Positions 20,446 to 32,600 of a stretch of 64,000 nt of DNA are shown here, in pieces; position 1 is the stretch's first letter; each line of letters begins with the position of its first letter. The notes beneath the pieces are model-generated. The model was not told the DNA's origin. It did not search any database and saw only the letters and a program-made list of their open reading frames with translations. This DNA comes from Diploptera punctata (lineage: Eukaryota; Arthropoda; Insecta; Blattodea; Blaberidae): NCBI GenBank assembly GCA_030220185.1, contig JASPKZ010007531.1, positions 868,001 to 932,000 of the forward strand, given 5' to 3'. The position numbers and the translations under genes were made by a program.

Positions 20446-21140
20446 GCCTACAGTAATAAAAAAAATTATATTTGAATCAAAATTTGGACCACAGTTCTCC
20501 AGCTGCCTCTGTATAATTCAGACATAACGCATGTTTCCCAGGAAAAACCTGAAGTTTTTCCCCGTTCCTGCAAACATTGAAATCTAAGTTAAAAATTTCA
20601 GAATTTTTAAATCAACTTTAGTTGTAATCTAGAGTCCCTTTTACTTCTTAAGATGTTAAATAAATCATACAGATTTTTTTTTTGAGGCAATTACTAAATA
20701 GCTATTTCTTGAAATTTAGGCTTGCTATTGCAATTGCATTTTTGTTAGAAAACTACCACTTTCGAGAAAAAAACTATTTGAAGAGAAGTTAGAGTGTTTA
20801 TTTAGGAATAAAAAATAAGATGAAAGGAACAATACAAGAGGAAATAACAGACGGAATGTGAATTTACATAAAAATGTTAGATATCAGTGAGTGGCAGTGG
20901 TCACGAACCAATTAATATCAATGCCAGGCTATGAGAAACAATCAAAATATCACCTCCAATATCCGAAAATCATAATCTACTGGTTACAACTTCACACGCA
21001 AAGCGATACGGTCATCCATTCCTACGCAATCAAAGTTTCATGACGAATACACATAAAAAAAACTTACATTTCACTTTTTCTCACTTCACACAATCATCTA
21101 TGAAAAGTGAATTTTTGTAAATATTTTATTTATTATTTTG
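20446..21140. other. Unassigned AT-rich DNA
   Basis: Nothing recognised. Confidence 0.4.
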
Positions 21141-21838
21141 CAGCTAATGACAAATGAGGGAAACTTTGAGGAAGTGGCTGAATTCAAATACCTAGGAACA
21201 ATAATCACAAATATGAATGAGATGCATAAAGAAATTAAACATAGGCTCAATTCTGCAAATGCGTGCTATTATGCATTGCAGAGACTCTTGATGTCCCAAT
21301 TCCTTTCAAAAAACGTTAAACTAAAAATATATAAAACTATTATTCTATCAGTTATATTATATGGGTGCGAAACATGGACTCCTTCTTTAAGGGAGTAAAG
21401 GACATTGCACATTATTTGATAAAAGAATAAAGTGACTTAGGAGAAATTTTTTAGAGACGCAAAGTAGGGAGATGAACAGCACAGGTTGAGATGGATAAGA
21501 CTAAATAACATTGAGCTACATGGTTGCGCTTTATGAGAGACCAGATATAATAAGAACGTGTAAGAAGTCTCGGTGGGATTGCGATGGGCAGAACATGTTT
21601 CATGGTATGGTGAATGAAAGACTGGCATGGAAGCTTCTTGTAGAAATACCAGAGGGAAAACAGCCCAGTTGGTTGACCAAGAATGAGGTGCGAGAATAAC
21701 ATTAACTATGATTTGAGGGAAGTAGATTATACATGGAATGATTGGAAAGCATTAGCTCAGGATAGGGATGTATTGAGAGCTTATGTGCGCGCGACCATTA
21801 ACCTATGGGTTCGATAGTGCCAGTGAGTAAGTAAGTAA
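21141..21838 (+). mobile_element. LINE-A copy, 3' half
   Basis: Begins at QLMTNEGNFEEVAEFKYLGT, runs open to 21398 (ILYGCETWTPSLRE stop), then is frameshifted through the C-terminus. It ends with CAGTGAGTAAGTAAGTAA. More diverged than the copies at 16.4, 53.5 and 58.0 kb. Confidence 0.85.
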
Positions 21839-21948
21839 TACTTAATCTAACTCCTCGTTAATTCTAAAAAAATTACAAACATTGGGTAGAAAGGCATAAA
21901 AATAAATGAGCCAAGTAAACTTGCTACAGAGAGGTCATCGATAAAGTA

Positions 21949-22180
21949 TTCATCATCATCAGCAGCAGCATCAAGGATTAGGCCTGCTGGTCTGTTCCGA
22001 TCTCATGCCAGAATTGGTCTGTCCATATTTCACTGGGTCTTCCAACATTCCTTCGTCCTAGCGGTTTGTAATGAACAATCTGTTTTGGAATTCTATTGTT
22101 ATTCATTCTATTGATGTGGTCCATCCATTCATCTCTGCATTGTGAAATTCTAGTGCAATGAAGATCTATCATGCGAGAAC
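21949..22180 (-). mobile_element. LINE-B 3' fragment
   Basis: The minus strand reads WMDHINRMNNNRIPKQIVHY, then KPLGRRNVGRPSEIW, then GTDQQA stop and a GAT/CAG tail. Confidence 0.8.
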
Positions 22181-22209
22181 GAACAGATACTAAGGGCCAA
22201 CATGCACAC

Positions 22210-23761
22210 TAGGGTTATAAACTTTTTGGACTTTTGTGAAATAAAACATTTTCTGTGCAATAGATGAATGAACTGTTGCTTCAAACCATTGAAAAAGGCC
22301 TCAATTTCACTGAGCTTCAAGAAAAGGTCACCCCCAAATCAATATTAAATATTGATATATAAATATATTTGGGGGTGATCTTTTCTTGAACCTCAGTGAA
22401 ATGAAGGCCTTTTTCAATGGTTTTAAGTAAAATTTCACCCACTCGTTGCACAGGAAATATTTTACACCGATTCACTGCACAGGAAATAATTTATTTCACA
22501 AAGGTCCAAAAAGTTTTAATCCTAGAGGGTTATAAATTTGTGGACCGTTTGTTGAAATAAAATATTTCCTGTGCAATGAATGGGTGAACTTTTACTTGAA
22601 ACCACTGAAAAAGGCCTTCATTTCACTAAGCTTCAAGAAAAGGTCACCCCCAAATCAATATTAAATATTGAAATATAAATATATTTGGGGGTGATCTTTT
22701 CTTGAACCTCAGTGAAATGAAGGCCTTTTTCAATGGTTTTAAGTAAAATTTCACCCACTCGTTGCACAGGAAATATTTTACACCGATTCACTACACAGGA
22801 AATAATTTATTTCACAAAGGTCCAAAAAGTTTTAATCCTAGAGGGTTATAAATTTTTGGACCGTTTGTTGAAATAAAATATTTCCTGTGCAATGAATGGG
22901 TGAACTTTTACTTAAAACCACTGAAAAAGGCCTTCATTTCACTAAGCTTCAAGAAAAGGTCACCCCCAAATCAATATTAAATATTGAAATATAAATATAT
23001 TTGGGGGTGATCTTTTCTTGAACCTCAGTGAAATGAAGGCCTTTTTCAATGGTTTTAAGTAAAATTTCACCCACTCGTTGCACAGGAAATATTTTACACC
23101 GATTCACTACACAGGAAATAATTTATTTCACAAAGGTCCAAAAAGTTTTAATCCTAGAGGGTTATAAATTTTTGGACCGTTTGTTGAAATAAAATATTTC
23201 CTGTGCAATGAATGGGTGAACTTTTACTTAAAACCACTGAAAAAGGCCTTCATTTCACTGAGCTTCAAGAAAAGGTCACCCCCAAATCAATATTAAATAT
23301 TGATATATAAATATATTTGGGGGTGATCTTTTCTTGAACCTCAGTGAAATGAAGGCCTTTTTCAATGGTTTTAAGTAAAATTTCACCCACTCGGTGCACA
23401 GGAAATATTTTACACCGATTCACTGCACAGGAAATAATTTATTTCACAAAGGTCCAAAAAGTTTTAATCCTAGAGGGTTATAAATTTTTGGACCGTTTGT
23501 TGAAATAAAATATTTCCTGTGCAATGAGTGGGTGAACTTTTACTTAAAACCACTGAAAAAGGCCTTCATTTCACTGAGCTTCAAGAAAAGGTCACCCCCA
23601 AATCAATATTAAATATTGATATATAAATATATTTGGGGGTGATCTTTTCTTGAACCTCAGTGAAATGAAGGCCTTTGTCAATGGTTTTAAGTAAAAGTTC
23701 ACCCATCCATTGCACAGGAAATATTTTATTTCAACAAACGGTCCAAAAAGTTATAACCCTA
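22210..23761. mobile_element. hAT-like hairpin MITE, five-unit tandem array
   Basis: The array starts TAGGGTTATAAAC and ends GTTATAACCCTA. ATGCACAC stands on both sides (22202-22209 and 23762-23769), a perfect 8-bp duplication as made by hAT transposases. Unit starts at 22212, 22527, 22843, 23159 and 23475 give a 315-316-bp period. Each unit is itself a near-perfect hairpin centred on CAATATTAAATATTG, with arms containing AAAAGGTCACCCCCAAAT and its inverse. No ORF is present. Confidence 0.88.
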
Positions 23762-24013
23762 ATGCACACACTATTGAGTAACAAGAATAAACTGGGACTG
23801 GAAGTAAACATAAAAAACTAAATAAATTGTCATATATATATATATATGTATATGTAGAAGTAAGGCCTATATTATAGGACTGTAATGGAAATGGACAGCT
23901 AATGACAAATAAGGGATATTTAGGTTCATAAAAAAAATTATAGGCCTATATGCTGAATTCTGGAAATGCATGTTATTATGCATTAAAGGAATATTGACGG
24001 CCCAACTTCTCTA

Positions 24014-24385
24014 AAAACGAGAGTCGCGGGTTCAAACCCGGCTGGGGGGATGGATTCTTTTAGGATGGAAAAATCCAAGGAGCAAGTCCTCCGGGAGGGA
24101 CTTTAAGCCGTGGGTTCCGAATCTGAGGATTTTCAGGCTCGTAAAAAATCCTTAAACACGAATGAAAAGGCCTCTAAGCAAAATTTACCGAATTTTCTCG
24201 TCCTAGTACTACCTTGGTTTTCTAGATGTCAGTATGAGGCGGAATGCTGACCACGGACCACTCAAAATGACATCTATACGAAAACAAGTGTAACTAATTT
24301 AGTATGGTTCAAATTCTTCCCTGTAGGGCGAGAGCGCCTAAATCTCTGTTAAGGGAAATATGGGCTTACAAGAAGAAGAAGAAGA
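24014..24385 (+). mobile_element. SINE-4 (tRNA-derived, GAA tail)
   Basis: It begins near GAGTCGCGGGTTCAAACCCG, a B-box, and ends with (AAG)n at 24370-24385. The A-box part of the head is missing or not recognisable. It is inserted in LINE-A sequence between AAAAACG and TGAAAATATATA. Confidence 0.65.
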
Positions 24386-24684
24386 ATGAAAATATATAGA
24401 ATAGTTATTCTCCCAGTTATATTATATGGATGCGAAACATATACTTCTACATTAAGGGAGGAGAAAATATAACGAGTTTTTGAGAATAAATTCTCAGAAA
24501 AGTTTTTGACCAAAAAAGAGAAAAACAGACAGGTGAACTGAGAAGACCACATAACAGTGAACTGCATGACCTTTAAGGGAAACCAGATATAATAAGAAGA
24601 GTTAAGTCTCGTAGATTACGATGGGCAGGACATATGGAACGAATGGGGAATGAGAGAGAGGGGCATGGAATTTCTTTGTTTTGG

Positions 24685-25105
24685 ACATTATTTGGAACGA
24701 TTTAAAATAGGTACAGATACCTGCATTTGCACAAATTCCAACCAGACTATCTCACATCTGTTATTTGAGTGCCCCGCATTTTGATTCTAAAATACATGAA
24801 TATATTTAAAAAAAATATGTTATTGCCATGATAGATTCCAACTGCCTTTGTCAAATATTTTATGTAAGAAGTGTTGCTATAGAAAGCTGTGTGACTTTAT
24901 CCATCATATTTATAAGAAACTTTGAGTTAGTTTTTTGTTGCGTTTGTTAATTAATTAATTTATTTGTTCATATTACGTTATTATGTAACGCTAGAAATTA
25001 ACCACACTCTAAATTACTGTAAATAATTAATTGTATTGTAACTAAAACCTTAACATACCGGATGGTGAAATAAGGTTCGTATTATTGGAGATTCAATAAA
25101 AGAAA
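24685..25105 (+). mobile_element. LINE 3' end with RNase H/zinc-type C-terminus
   Basis: Plus-strand reading YLERFKIGTDTCICTNSNQT, then ISHLLFECPAF, resembles the Cys/His motif after RNase H in Jockey/R1-type LINEs. The 3' UTR ends in AATAAAAGAAAATAAA. It splits LINE-A between TTTCTTTGT and ACCAGAGG. Confidence 0.6.
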
Positions 25106-25175
25106 ATAAAACCAGAGGTGAAAAGCGCAGTAGGCGGGCCAAGAATGTGGTGTGAGATTAACATTAACTTTCAAT

Positions 25176-25960
25176 TGAATCTCGTGCACAATCTACGTCC
25201 CTCAAATCAAAGCTAACGTTATTCTCCCACCTCATTCTTGGCCAGCCTACTGGGCGTTTCGCCCTTGGTTTTCCTACAAAGAAATCGCATGCCCCTCTCC
25301 CATTCCCCATTTGTTCCACATGTCCTGCCCATCGCAATCAACCTGACTTAACTCTTCTTACAATACCTGGTTTCCTATAAAGATCACGTAAATCACCGTC
25401 TTCTCTAAACGACTTCTCTCTTTGGTTCAAAATCTTTCCCAAGAAATTTATTCGCAAATCCTCGTAACCTTTACTCCTTGCATAAAGTAAGAGTCCATGT
25501 TTTTCACCCAGTTAACTTGTCCACCGCTGTGGTCTCGTGGTAGCGTGCAGCCTTTTTACGCAGCGGAGCCGGGTTCGATTCCCGGTCGGGACAGGCTCCT
25601 GGGTGAGGCTTTTCAGGGATTTTCCTAACATGTAAGACAAATGTCAGTAAGCTTAGGGCCCAACGGTCCCCGAAAATTAACCGGCCATCATCATCATCCT
25701 TCACCGGTATGGAAAACAACGGGAAGCTACCACATCTATAATTCCCTAGTAAAGCGGCAAAGCATAGCATGAAGATGCTATGATTGCAGTGAAGGACCTA
25801 CCCTCGGGCAGAATTACTATGGAATGGAATAACATAAATAGGAGAATAACAGTTTTATATGTTTTCAGCTTAATGTATTTTGAGAGAAACCTATGTTCAA
25901 TTTATTTGTGCAACTAATTCCTGTCCGTGATATTATTGTACCTAAATCAATGAAAAAATA
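25176..25960 (-). mobile_element. LINE-A copy, minus strand, split by SINE-1
   Basis: The minus strand covers the LINE-A C-terminus back to the ILYGCE region (25176-25520) and continues at 25835-25960 (KIYKT to HKEI). It sits immediately after a plus-strand LINE-A end, giving an inverted pair around 25170. Confidence 0.75.
25521..25834 (+). mobile_element. SINE-1 copy inside LINE-A
   Basis: Head CCACCGCTGTGGTCTCGTGG, B-box GGTTCGATTCCCG, and body of the GGGACAGGCTC subfamily, ending at ACTATGGA. The target duplication is not clear. Confidence 0.85.
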
Positions 25961-25970
25961 ATGTCCCATA

Positions 25971-26287
25971 CATGCATAGTAATTCTGCTCGAAGGCACGT
26001 CCTTCACTGCAATCATAGCATTTCCATGCTATGCTTGCAGCTTTACTTGGGAATTGTAGCTGTGGTAGCTTCCCGTTGCTTTCCACACCGGTGACGAATG
26101 ATGATGATGATGATGGCCATATGATTTCGGGGACCGTTTGGGCCTTCAAGTTTTCCTGACATTTGTCTGACAGGTGAGGAAAAACCCCGATAAAAACCTC
26201 ACCCAGAAAAACTGCCCCGACCGGGGATCGAACCCGTGCCCGCTGCGTGACAAGGCAGCACGCTACCTCAAGACCACAGCGGTGGAC
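25971..26287 (-). mobile_element. SINE-1 copy with 12-bp target duplication
   Basis: Minus-strand copy flanked by TAATGTCCCATA at 25959-25970 and 26288-26299. Confidence 0.92.
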
Positions 26288-26299
26288 TAATGTCCCATA

Positions 26300-26617
26300 A
26301 TATTTGAATTATAACCCACAAGAACACAGGACCACTAGCTGAAATATGGACCTTACAAGTATATAAATATAAACAGGTCAGATTTGATCTAATCTATGAT
26401 GGATGATAAAGGTGAAGAATTTTGATCACTTACAGCTGTTAGATTTAATTTTAAGCAAGGAGAATAAATTCACCCACTGGAATAAATAAAAACTTGTCAA
26501 AAACCTGCCAATATCTGACGTCCATAAATTTATATCAGTGAATTTCTACAAAAATATTACGCACACACAAACATGGGGTACAACGACGGAATATTAGTGA
26601 TATGGCCATACATCTTA
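26300..26617. other. Unassigned AT-rich DNA
   Basis: Nothing recognised. Confidence 0.4.
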
Positions 26618-26823
26618 ATAATTTTATATCATCATCATCATCATCATCCGGTGTCATGGCAGCTGCCGCCATCTTCCTGAAACCAACGCCATTCCTCTCT
26701 GTTCATCTATTGATCTTCCTCCAATCCTCTGATATTCATAGCTGCTTGTATCCCTTCTATCCAAGTTTTCTTCGGTCTTCCTCTCTTCCTCCTTTCCATT
26801 GGGATCCATTCCATAACAATTTT
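26618..26823 (-). mobile_element. LINE-C-type 3' end
   Basis: The minus strand reads RGRPKKTWIEGIQAAMNIRG, then a stop, then MNREEWRW, and ends in (GAT)n. The GRPxxxW motif is shared by the C-termini of all the LINE families here. Confidence 0.65.
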
Positions 26824-26834
26824 AGGCAATATAT

Positions 26835-27143
26835 CCATCCATAGTAATTCTGCCCGAGGGCAGGTACTTCACAGCATTTTCATTCTGTGCTTGCAGCTTG
26901 TAGGTTGGTAGCCTCCCGTTGCTTTCCACACCGGAAGATGGTGATGATGATAATAAGGATGATGATGATGGCCATATGATTTCGGGGACCGTTTGGGCCT
27001 TAAAGTTTTCCTGGCATTTGTCTTACAGGTGAGGAAAAACCCCAATAAAAACCTCACCCAGAAAAACTGCCCCGCCCGGGGGATTGAACCCGGACCCGCT
27101 GCGTGACAAGGCAGCACGCAACCTCGAGACCACAGCGGTGGAC
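26835..27143 (-). mobile_element. SINE-1 copy, imperfect 11-bp target duplication
   Basis: Minus copy with a deletion in the tail region. AGGCAATATAT at 26824 and AGGAAATATAT at 27144 flank it. Confidence 0.85.
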
Positions 27144-27151
27144 AGGAAATA

Positions 27152-28135
27152 TATATATATAAAAGTGTGAGTCTATCTGTTGGTCTGTCCTTTATGCACT
27201 CAAAAACTGTTTGACTGATTTGAATAGAGTTTTCATCATCATTTGGATATTTGTTTTGTGGGACAATTAACATGTATATCATACGTCTATTACCTTATGT
27301 ACTATAGGACAGGAACTAAAAAAAAGTGCATCAGTTCACTAAAAAAGTCATTTTTGGACGCTGCCTAAATCAAAACAATTACACCAAATTAATGTACACA
27401 GAATTGAATATCTCAAAAATTCTACAAAAAAAACTCCGCGATGGCATATATCTCTCTTTTACGAATAAGTCACAATAACAATTTTTCTCTTTCAGGCCAT
27501 TGATGCCAAGATGATCGGGATAAGTAGATTACCGGACAACGCCAGGTAATCAGCACGGGGTATCTAAAAATAATTACGATATAAATTTTAATTAACGAAA
27601 GCATTAAACGCCACTTTGGGAAACATATTTTACAAAATTACGAATACACAATATCACAGCTAAAGCAACCTTAAAATTTGGTAGTGAATTATGAATACTG
27701 ATACAGGGGGATACACGAAGATTGGAGGTAGCACAAATTAAATTTCTCAGACATATAATGAGAGTAACACATATGGTTCGTATAAGAAGTGAATTTATCA
27801 GGCAAAAACTTAATGCAATAAATATAGTACAGGAAATTAAAGAACGCCAACAAAATTGGCTGCAGCATGTAAAAAGAGTGGTCAAGAACAGAACCTTTGG
27901 CAGGCTTTAAACTACAAACCGAAGGGTAAACGAGACATTGGACAACCACTGACAAAATGGAAACTACAGACTCATCTGGAGGAAACACGAACAGGCTAAT
28001 AAAAAGCCTAAATCTTAACCGTTCGTGTGATGATGATGATATATTTATAATTATTTTACTGTTTACTTATTCAATAAAATATAAAAACACATTTCATTTA
28101 TTTAGGCATAACAGCGCATGCCGGCTATAAACTAG
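27152..28135 (+). mobile_element. Helitron-like element carrying a LINE-B insertion
   Basis: The 5' part reads TATATATAAAAGTGTGAGTC and then TTTATGCACTC. The internal segment has CTCACTTT-like and ATGCCAAGATGATCGGGATA repeats shared with 37460-38543 and 45905-48872. The 3' end is GCGCATGCCGGCTATAAACTAG. The 5' border is not exact. Confidence 0.65.
27686..28043 (+). mobile_element. LINE-B 3' fragment within Helitron
   Basis: The open stretch 27722-27910 reads EVAQIKFLRHIMRVTHMVRI and WLQHVKRV. Then GKRDIGQPLTKW-like sequence follows in another frame, and a GAACAGGC...(GAT)n tail. Confidence 0.75.
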
Positions 28136-28159
28136 AATAATAAAAGCAATTTTGGGATT

Positions 28160-28999
28160 GAGGAACTTCGGGTAATGTGGAGCCCTGTTTTGAATTTGTT
28201 GTTTTTCTTCTTTTAATTAAGGGATTTGAATTTTGTTTAATTACAGTGATTATCATTAGTGTTGTAACTATGAAATAGCATTGTTATTTTATTCAAATAT
28301 GGAAACATCTTCATAATTTATAAACTTTTTTACATTACAAGAAAGGTCCATTTTAACCTCCATATTCGGGTAAAGTGGACTCGGGTCCACTTTAACCGCT
28401 TCGTGGAGGGTCTACGTTAACTGAATTCCTTTACTATGTTTAATAATTTTATACAGCAGCCATGTCATATAGGATCAAACCAAACCCGTCAGTATATTAA
28501 AACAACATCTACATAATATAATATATTTAGGGGTTTTTTCAACATTTTAAATATTCAGTAGCAGAAATCAAGAATTAATTCTTAGCTTGAAAAACTTTTA
28601 AAATGGTCGTTTTCATAAATATCAGAAATAAATCCTTCTTTGCACAGAGAATAAAAGTGCACGTCAAAGTTGATGAGGAGAAGATAAAATATTTTCCATT
28701 CGAGGGCAGCACTAATTAAAGAAGATATTTAAACTTTATATTGGCAAAACACAAATGTCTTCTGTTAATTATTTGAATGTGGCGGACTGCAGTGAAAACG
28801 GAATCTTGTATAACTGTTATTATTAGGTAAATTGTATAACTAAGACACACATTTAAGTGGTTTCTTTTTGTTCGTTTTCTTCTGATTTATTTAAAATATT
28901 AAATTAATTAAACGAACTGATGTATCCAAAAGGACACATTACGAATTTAAGGGTTAACAAGGTCCGCTCAACTCGAAGGGTCCACATTACCCGAACTTT
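28160..28999. mobile_element. GTCCAC-type TIR element, copy 2 (complete)
   Basis: Left end GAGGAACTTCGGGTAATGTG, right end CACATTACCCGAACTT. Internal subterminal repeats GGTCCA and TAAAGTGGAC. About 840 bp with no ORF, so non-autonomous. Confidence 0.8.
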
Positions 29000-29738
29000 T
29001 TTTCTAATTAATCATCAAATAATATATATTACAACTTACCGATGAACGAAAATATGCATGAGATTGTAAACAAGAAACTTAGTTCCAGATTCTCTCGAAA
29101 GAGGTCATAGATATACAATCATAATGTGTTAATAGAAATCTTCAACCCCTAACACACGTGTGATAACATCACGCATGGCGCTATTATCGCAATTAACAAT
29201 TAGAAAGTTACACTCACTTCACACGGAACGCAAGACAGCCACTGCTTGACGCTACAACGTTCACGGTTGAAATAAGTCAGAAGAGAAACCATTTATCTGC
29301 AGTAATAGTAACTACTAGGTACAAAAAATATTAAGAAAAAGTTTGGATAAAAAAGAAAACAGCCCTTTTAAAAAGAAGGAATTGCGTATTTACGGGGGCG
29401 TGGAGATTCCATAGAGAACAATTTACAACAATTAAGGGTACGCTAATGATACCAGTTATCCAGACTATTGTCCACCATAGGACTCTGTTTAACTATTAAA
29501 TACAACTATTATCCTTATATGAAAAGTATCCCCCTCCTTGTATGCAATAATTTGTATATTACACAAGAGTACCTCCTCCTCATTTATACTCTTTCTCCTC
29601 GTTCGCCGGCCAGGGGTGTCACATCTCACTTTCTCCGCGAAAAGTTGTGAATCAACTGTACCGTAAATTTCAAGAATATATGTACCCTAAATATGTATTA
29701 ATAGTGAATATTTATTATAATACACTACATATATAGCC
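29000..29738. other. Unassigned DNA
   Basis: Nothing recognised, including the short open stretch near 29468-29650. Confidence 0.4.
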
Positions 29739-29822
29739 TACATCATCATCATCATCCAGGGACTATGCCTGTTGGCTCGTTCCGGTTTCATGAAAGCTAG
29801 AATAGTTAAAATTGTTCAGACC
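29739..29822 (-). mobile_element. LINE-B 3' tail
   Basis: CATCATCATCATCCAGGGAC and GGCTCGTTCCGGTTTCATGA are the complement of the LINE-B 3' end at 17280-17345. Confidence 0.75.
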
Positions 29823-29852
29823 ATCTTATATAGGCCTAGGCCTACATAATCC

Positions 29853-30445
29853 ACAAATAGGAATGAGATGCAAAACGAAATAAAATATAGGCTCAATTCT
29901 GCAAATGCATGTTATTATACATTACAGCGACTCTTGTCGTGCCAACTCCTTTCAAAAAATGTTAAACTGAAAATATATATAAACCCGTTATTCTACCAGT
30001 TATATTATATGGACTGTTACTTTAAGAATGAAATCAGATTACGAGTTTTTGAGAATAAAGTTCTTAGGGAAATCTTTGGACCAACGAGAGATGAACAGAC
30101 AGGTGAATGGAGAAGACTACATAACAATGAACTACATGGTCTTAATAGGAAGCCAGATATAATAAGAAGAGTTAAGTCTCGTAGACTGCGATGGGCAGGA
30201 CATGTTGCGCGTATGGGGAATGAAAGACGTGCATGGAAGCTTCTTGTAGGAAAGCCAGAGGGAAGGCGCCCACTTGGTAGACCAAGAATGAGGTGGGAGA
30301 ATAACATTAACTATGATTCGAGGGAAGTAGATTATACAGGGAATGATTGGAAAGCATTAGCTCAGGATAGGGATGTATGGAGAGTTTATGTCCGCACGGC
30401 CATGAACCTACGGGTTCGATAGGGCCAGTGAGTTAGTTAGTTAGG
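29853..30445 (+). pseudogene. LINE-A copy, open for 184 codons
   Basis: 29868-30422 is open from MQNEIKYRLNSANACYY through FGPTRDEQTGEWRRLHNNEL and GRPRMRWENN to the normal C-terminal NLRVR, followed by CAGTGAGTTAGTTAGTTAG. A short deletion removed the ILYGCETW block. The long open frame suggests a fairly recent insertion, but the catalytic palm lies upstream and is absent. Confidence 0.88.
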
Positions 30446-30778
30446 TCCTATAGATTTAGGCCTTTTAAATGATAAATGTGTACAATTGTTTTTATATTAC
30501 ATTCACACTGATGATTTAATTAGATATATAACATATTCTTTTAAGAAAAAAGTTCATAGATAGGGCCTATTTCTCCAAATTTTAACAAACTTTTCATATT
30601 TCATATGTAATTGTTAATGTATTTATACAGCATTCAAGGTGTCAAAGCTCTGTCTCCAGATCATACCATAAGAATTTATCAATTTATTGCGGGATAGTGG
30701 ATTAGCTAGCTATCTCAGGAGTCTGCTGTCTCTCCAAATTTAGTAAAGATTCTGGGACGGTCCTTACTCAGCCTCGTT
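30446..30778. other. Unassigned AT-rich DNA
   Basis: Nothing recognised. Confidence 0.4.
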
Positions 30779-30791
30779 AGGACAATTGAGT

Positions 30792-31090
30792 TTTTTTTTT
30801 GATCCCACAACAGGCCCGGAGGCCCTTGGGGTAGTAGGAGGTTAAGGCTCCAACTTTTTCTAGACAATCGACACTTTATGTCAGCCGGGTTGTCAGCCCT
30901 GCGTGACGGCCGCCTTTACCCCAGAACAAGCGTCTGGTACTCATTTCCGTTAGAGGCTGAGTCGACCCCAGGGCCATAGTGCCGCCAGAGGATTTGGGTC
31001 AGTTTAAAAATCCTGACCCCAACGGGACTTGAACCCTCGACCCTCCAGCTTGTAGCTCAGTGCCTTAACCACTACGCTACGGCGTGCCCC
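30792..31090 (-). mobile_element. SINE-2, full length, 13-bp target duplication
   Basis: The minus strand starts GGGCACGCCGTAGCGTAGTG (A-box TAGCGTAGTGG) with B-box GGGTTCAAGTCC, and ends in poly-A (T-run at 30791-30801). AGGACAATTGAGT flanks both sides (30779-30791 and 31091-31103). Target-primed retrotransposition is evident. Confidence 0.93.
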
Positions 31091-31189
31091 AGGACAATTG
31101 AGTACCTACTCAAATTAATAAATATCAAAATACTATCAAAAAAACTGAAATCAGGGAGTACTATGTGCCGCTAACCATATGATTATCAG

Positions 31190-31690
31190 GAACAAAAGGT
31201 GGTGATTTTGTCTAATGAAAAATTTAACCTCGCATTGGATTTGGAGTGACTATTTAGCGAATAATACAACATCAGAAGCTAAAAATAATTTTAATGTTTA
31301 ATATTTACCAAATGTAAGGTTATGTATTCCGATCTTACTTCCGGGCGATTTCTAAGCAGGCTGGATAGTTATAAATATCATATATTTACTGTTAAATCGC
31401 TTTAGGCTTGGGAAAAATCAATAATAGATGATTGTATGAGAAATAACTATTAACAATAATGCAGATTCATTATACAACATTTAATAATAATATTTTTAGA
31501 GCAACAGAACTAACCTTTTTTTGATAATTTTTTAAGTTGTTTTCTTTTGGCATTTCTTGGTGACCATATGGATCGTACATTGTTCAATCGATATCCTTGC
31601 CAAATAAGTTAATTTGCGAAGATATCTCTCTTTACGAACAGGAAGATGCAATTTTATCAACAGGAACAGGCACGATTATCCGGTCTATGA
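31190..31690 (+). repeat. Repeat B, uninterrupted copy (empty site at 31444)
   Basis: It matches 190-396 joined to 2086-2293. At GAGAAATAACTATTAAC the single TA (31444-31445) marks the unoccupied site of the Tigger-like insertion. Confidence 0.8.
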
Positions 31691-31924
31691 GTTAAATAGT
31701 CAATTAAATCAATTTCCGCAGTTAATAATGAAAATCTATTGGTTGGTAATTAACTAAGCTGAAGCTATAAATACTCGTGAGTCTGAACATCTAAAGAGGT
31801 AATTAGAATTTAAAATTAGAAATAGGCTACAATATTGACATAACAGATTAGAGAAATACTAAAATTATAGAATTTGCACCTATTATTAGTCGTCGTCGCC
31901 TAAAACAAACTTCTACTTATAAAA

Positions 31925-32600
31925 CATGTACCAATGTAGATGCTGATGATGGAATACTCTCTTCTGAAAGGCCTACATTTTTTATTTTTGACGGTGTTAA
32001 ACTCTATACTATATAGTAAAAACATAATTAACAGAACAAAACAACTAATTTATAAATCCATCCTAGAAAGTATTATGTTATATGGATCAGAAGTCTGGAC
32101 AATGACACAACAACATGTCAACAGAATAATTTCAGTTGAAATGGATTTTTGGAGAAGAGCTGCCAGAAAATCTAGACTGAAAAAAATTACAAATACAGAA
32201 ATTAGAAAATGGATGAATGCAGAAAGAAATATAATGGATGAGATTGAACACAGAAGGTTAAAATGGTATGGACACGTAAGAAGAATGCAGGATGGAAGAG
32301 TACCATAGACCGTCTATGCATGGAAAATTGAAAGAAGGAACAGAAAAGGAAGACCAAGAACAACCTGGAAGAACAACTTTCAAAATTCAATGTGGAAATT
32401 TGGTGTAACAGATGAAGACACAGAGGTCAGGGAACGATGGAGAACTTTAATTAAGGCAAATTTGTGAATGTTTGTTGCAAACTGATAGTTTATAAGTTCA
32501 TAGTCATTTACATTTATTTATTGATTTTTGTTCATGTTAATTACTAAGATTGGTTGGAGAAAACCCTCAATGATGAGGAAAATTCTCAAAATAATAAATG
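31925..32600 (+). pseudogene. LINE-C reverse transcriptase C-terminus
   Basis: 31940-32308 is open with SIMLYGSEVWTMTQQHVNRI, MDFWRRAARKSRLKKI and RLKWYGHVRRMQDGRVP. After a stop it continues in frame with RKGRPRTTWKNNFQNSMW. The 3' UTR ends AAATGCTGTTTTATAAGC. The family differs from LINE-A and LINE-B. Only the thumb-to-C-terminus part is present. Confidence 0.8.

Larger units (their letters stand above)
22180..25170 (+). mobile_element. Dispersed LINE-A copy interrupted by three later insertions
   Basis: LINE-A sequence is found at about 22180-22209, 23762-24013, 24386-24684 and 25106-25170, in the order of an intact copy (compare 63400-64000). The gaps hold the hAT-like hairpin array (22210-23761), a SINE (24014-24385) and a LINE 3' end (24685-25105). 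Many frameshifts; it is the oldest layer here. Confidence 0.75.

Noticed and set aside
22210..23761. Possible CRISPR-like array of regularly spaced repeats
   Set aside because: The unit is a 316-bp hairpin without variable spacers, and the insertion has hAT-type ends and duplication in a eukaryotic setting.
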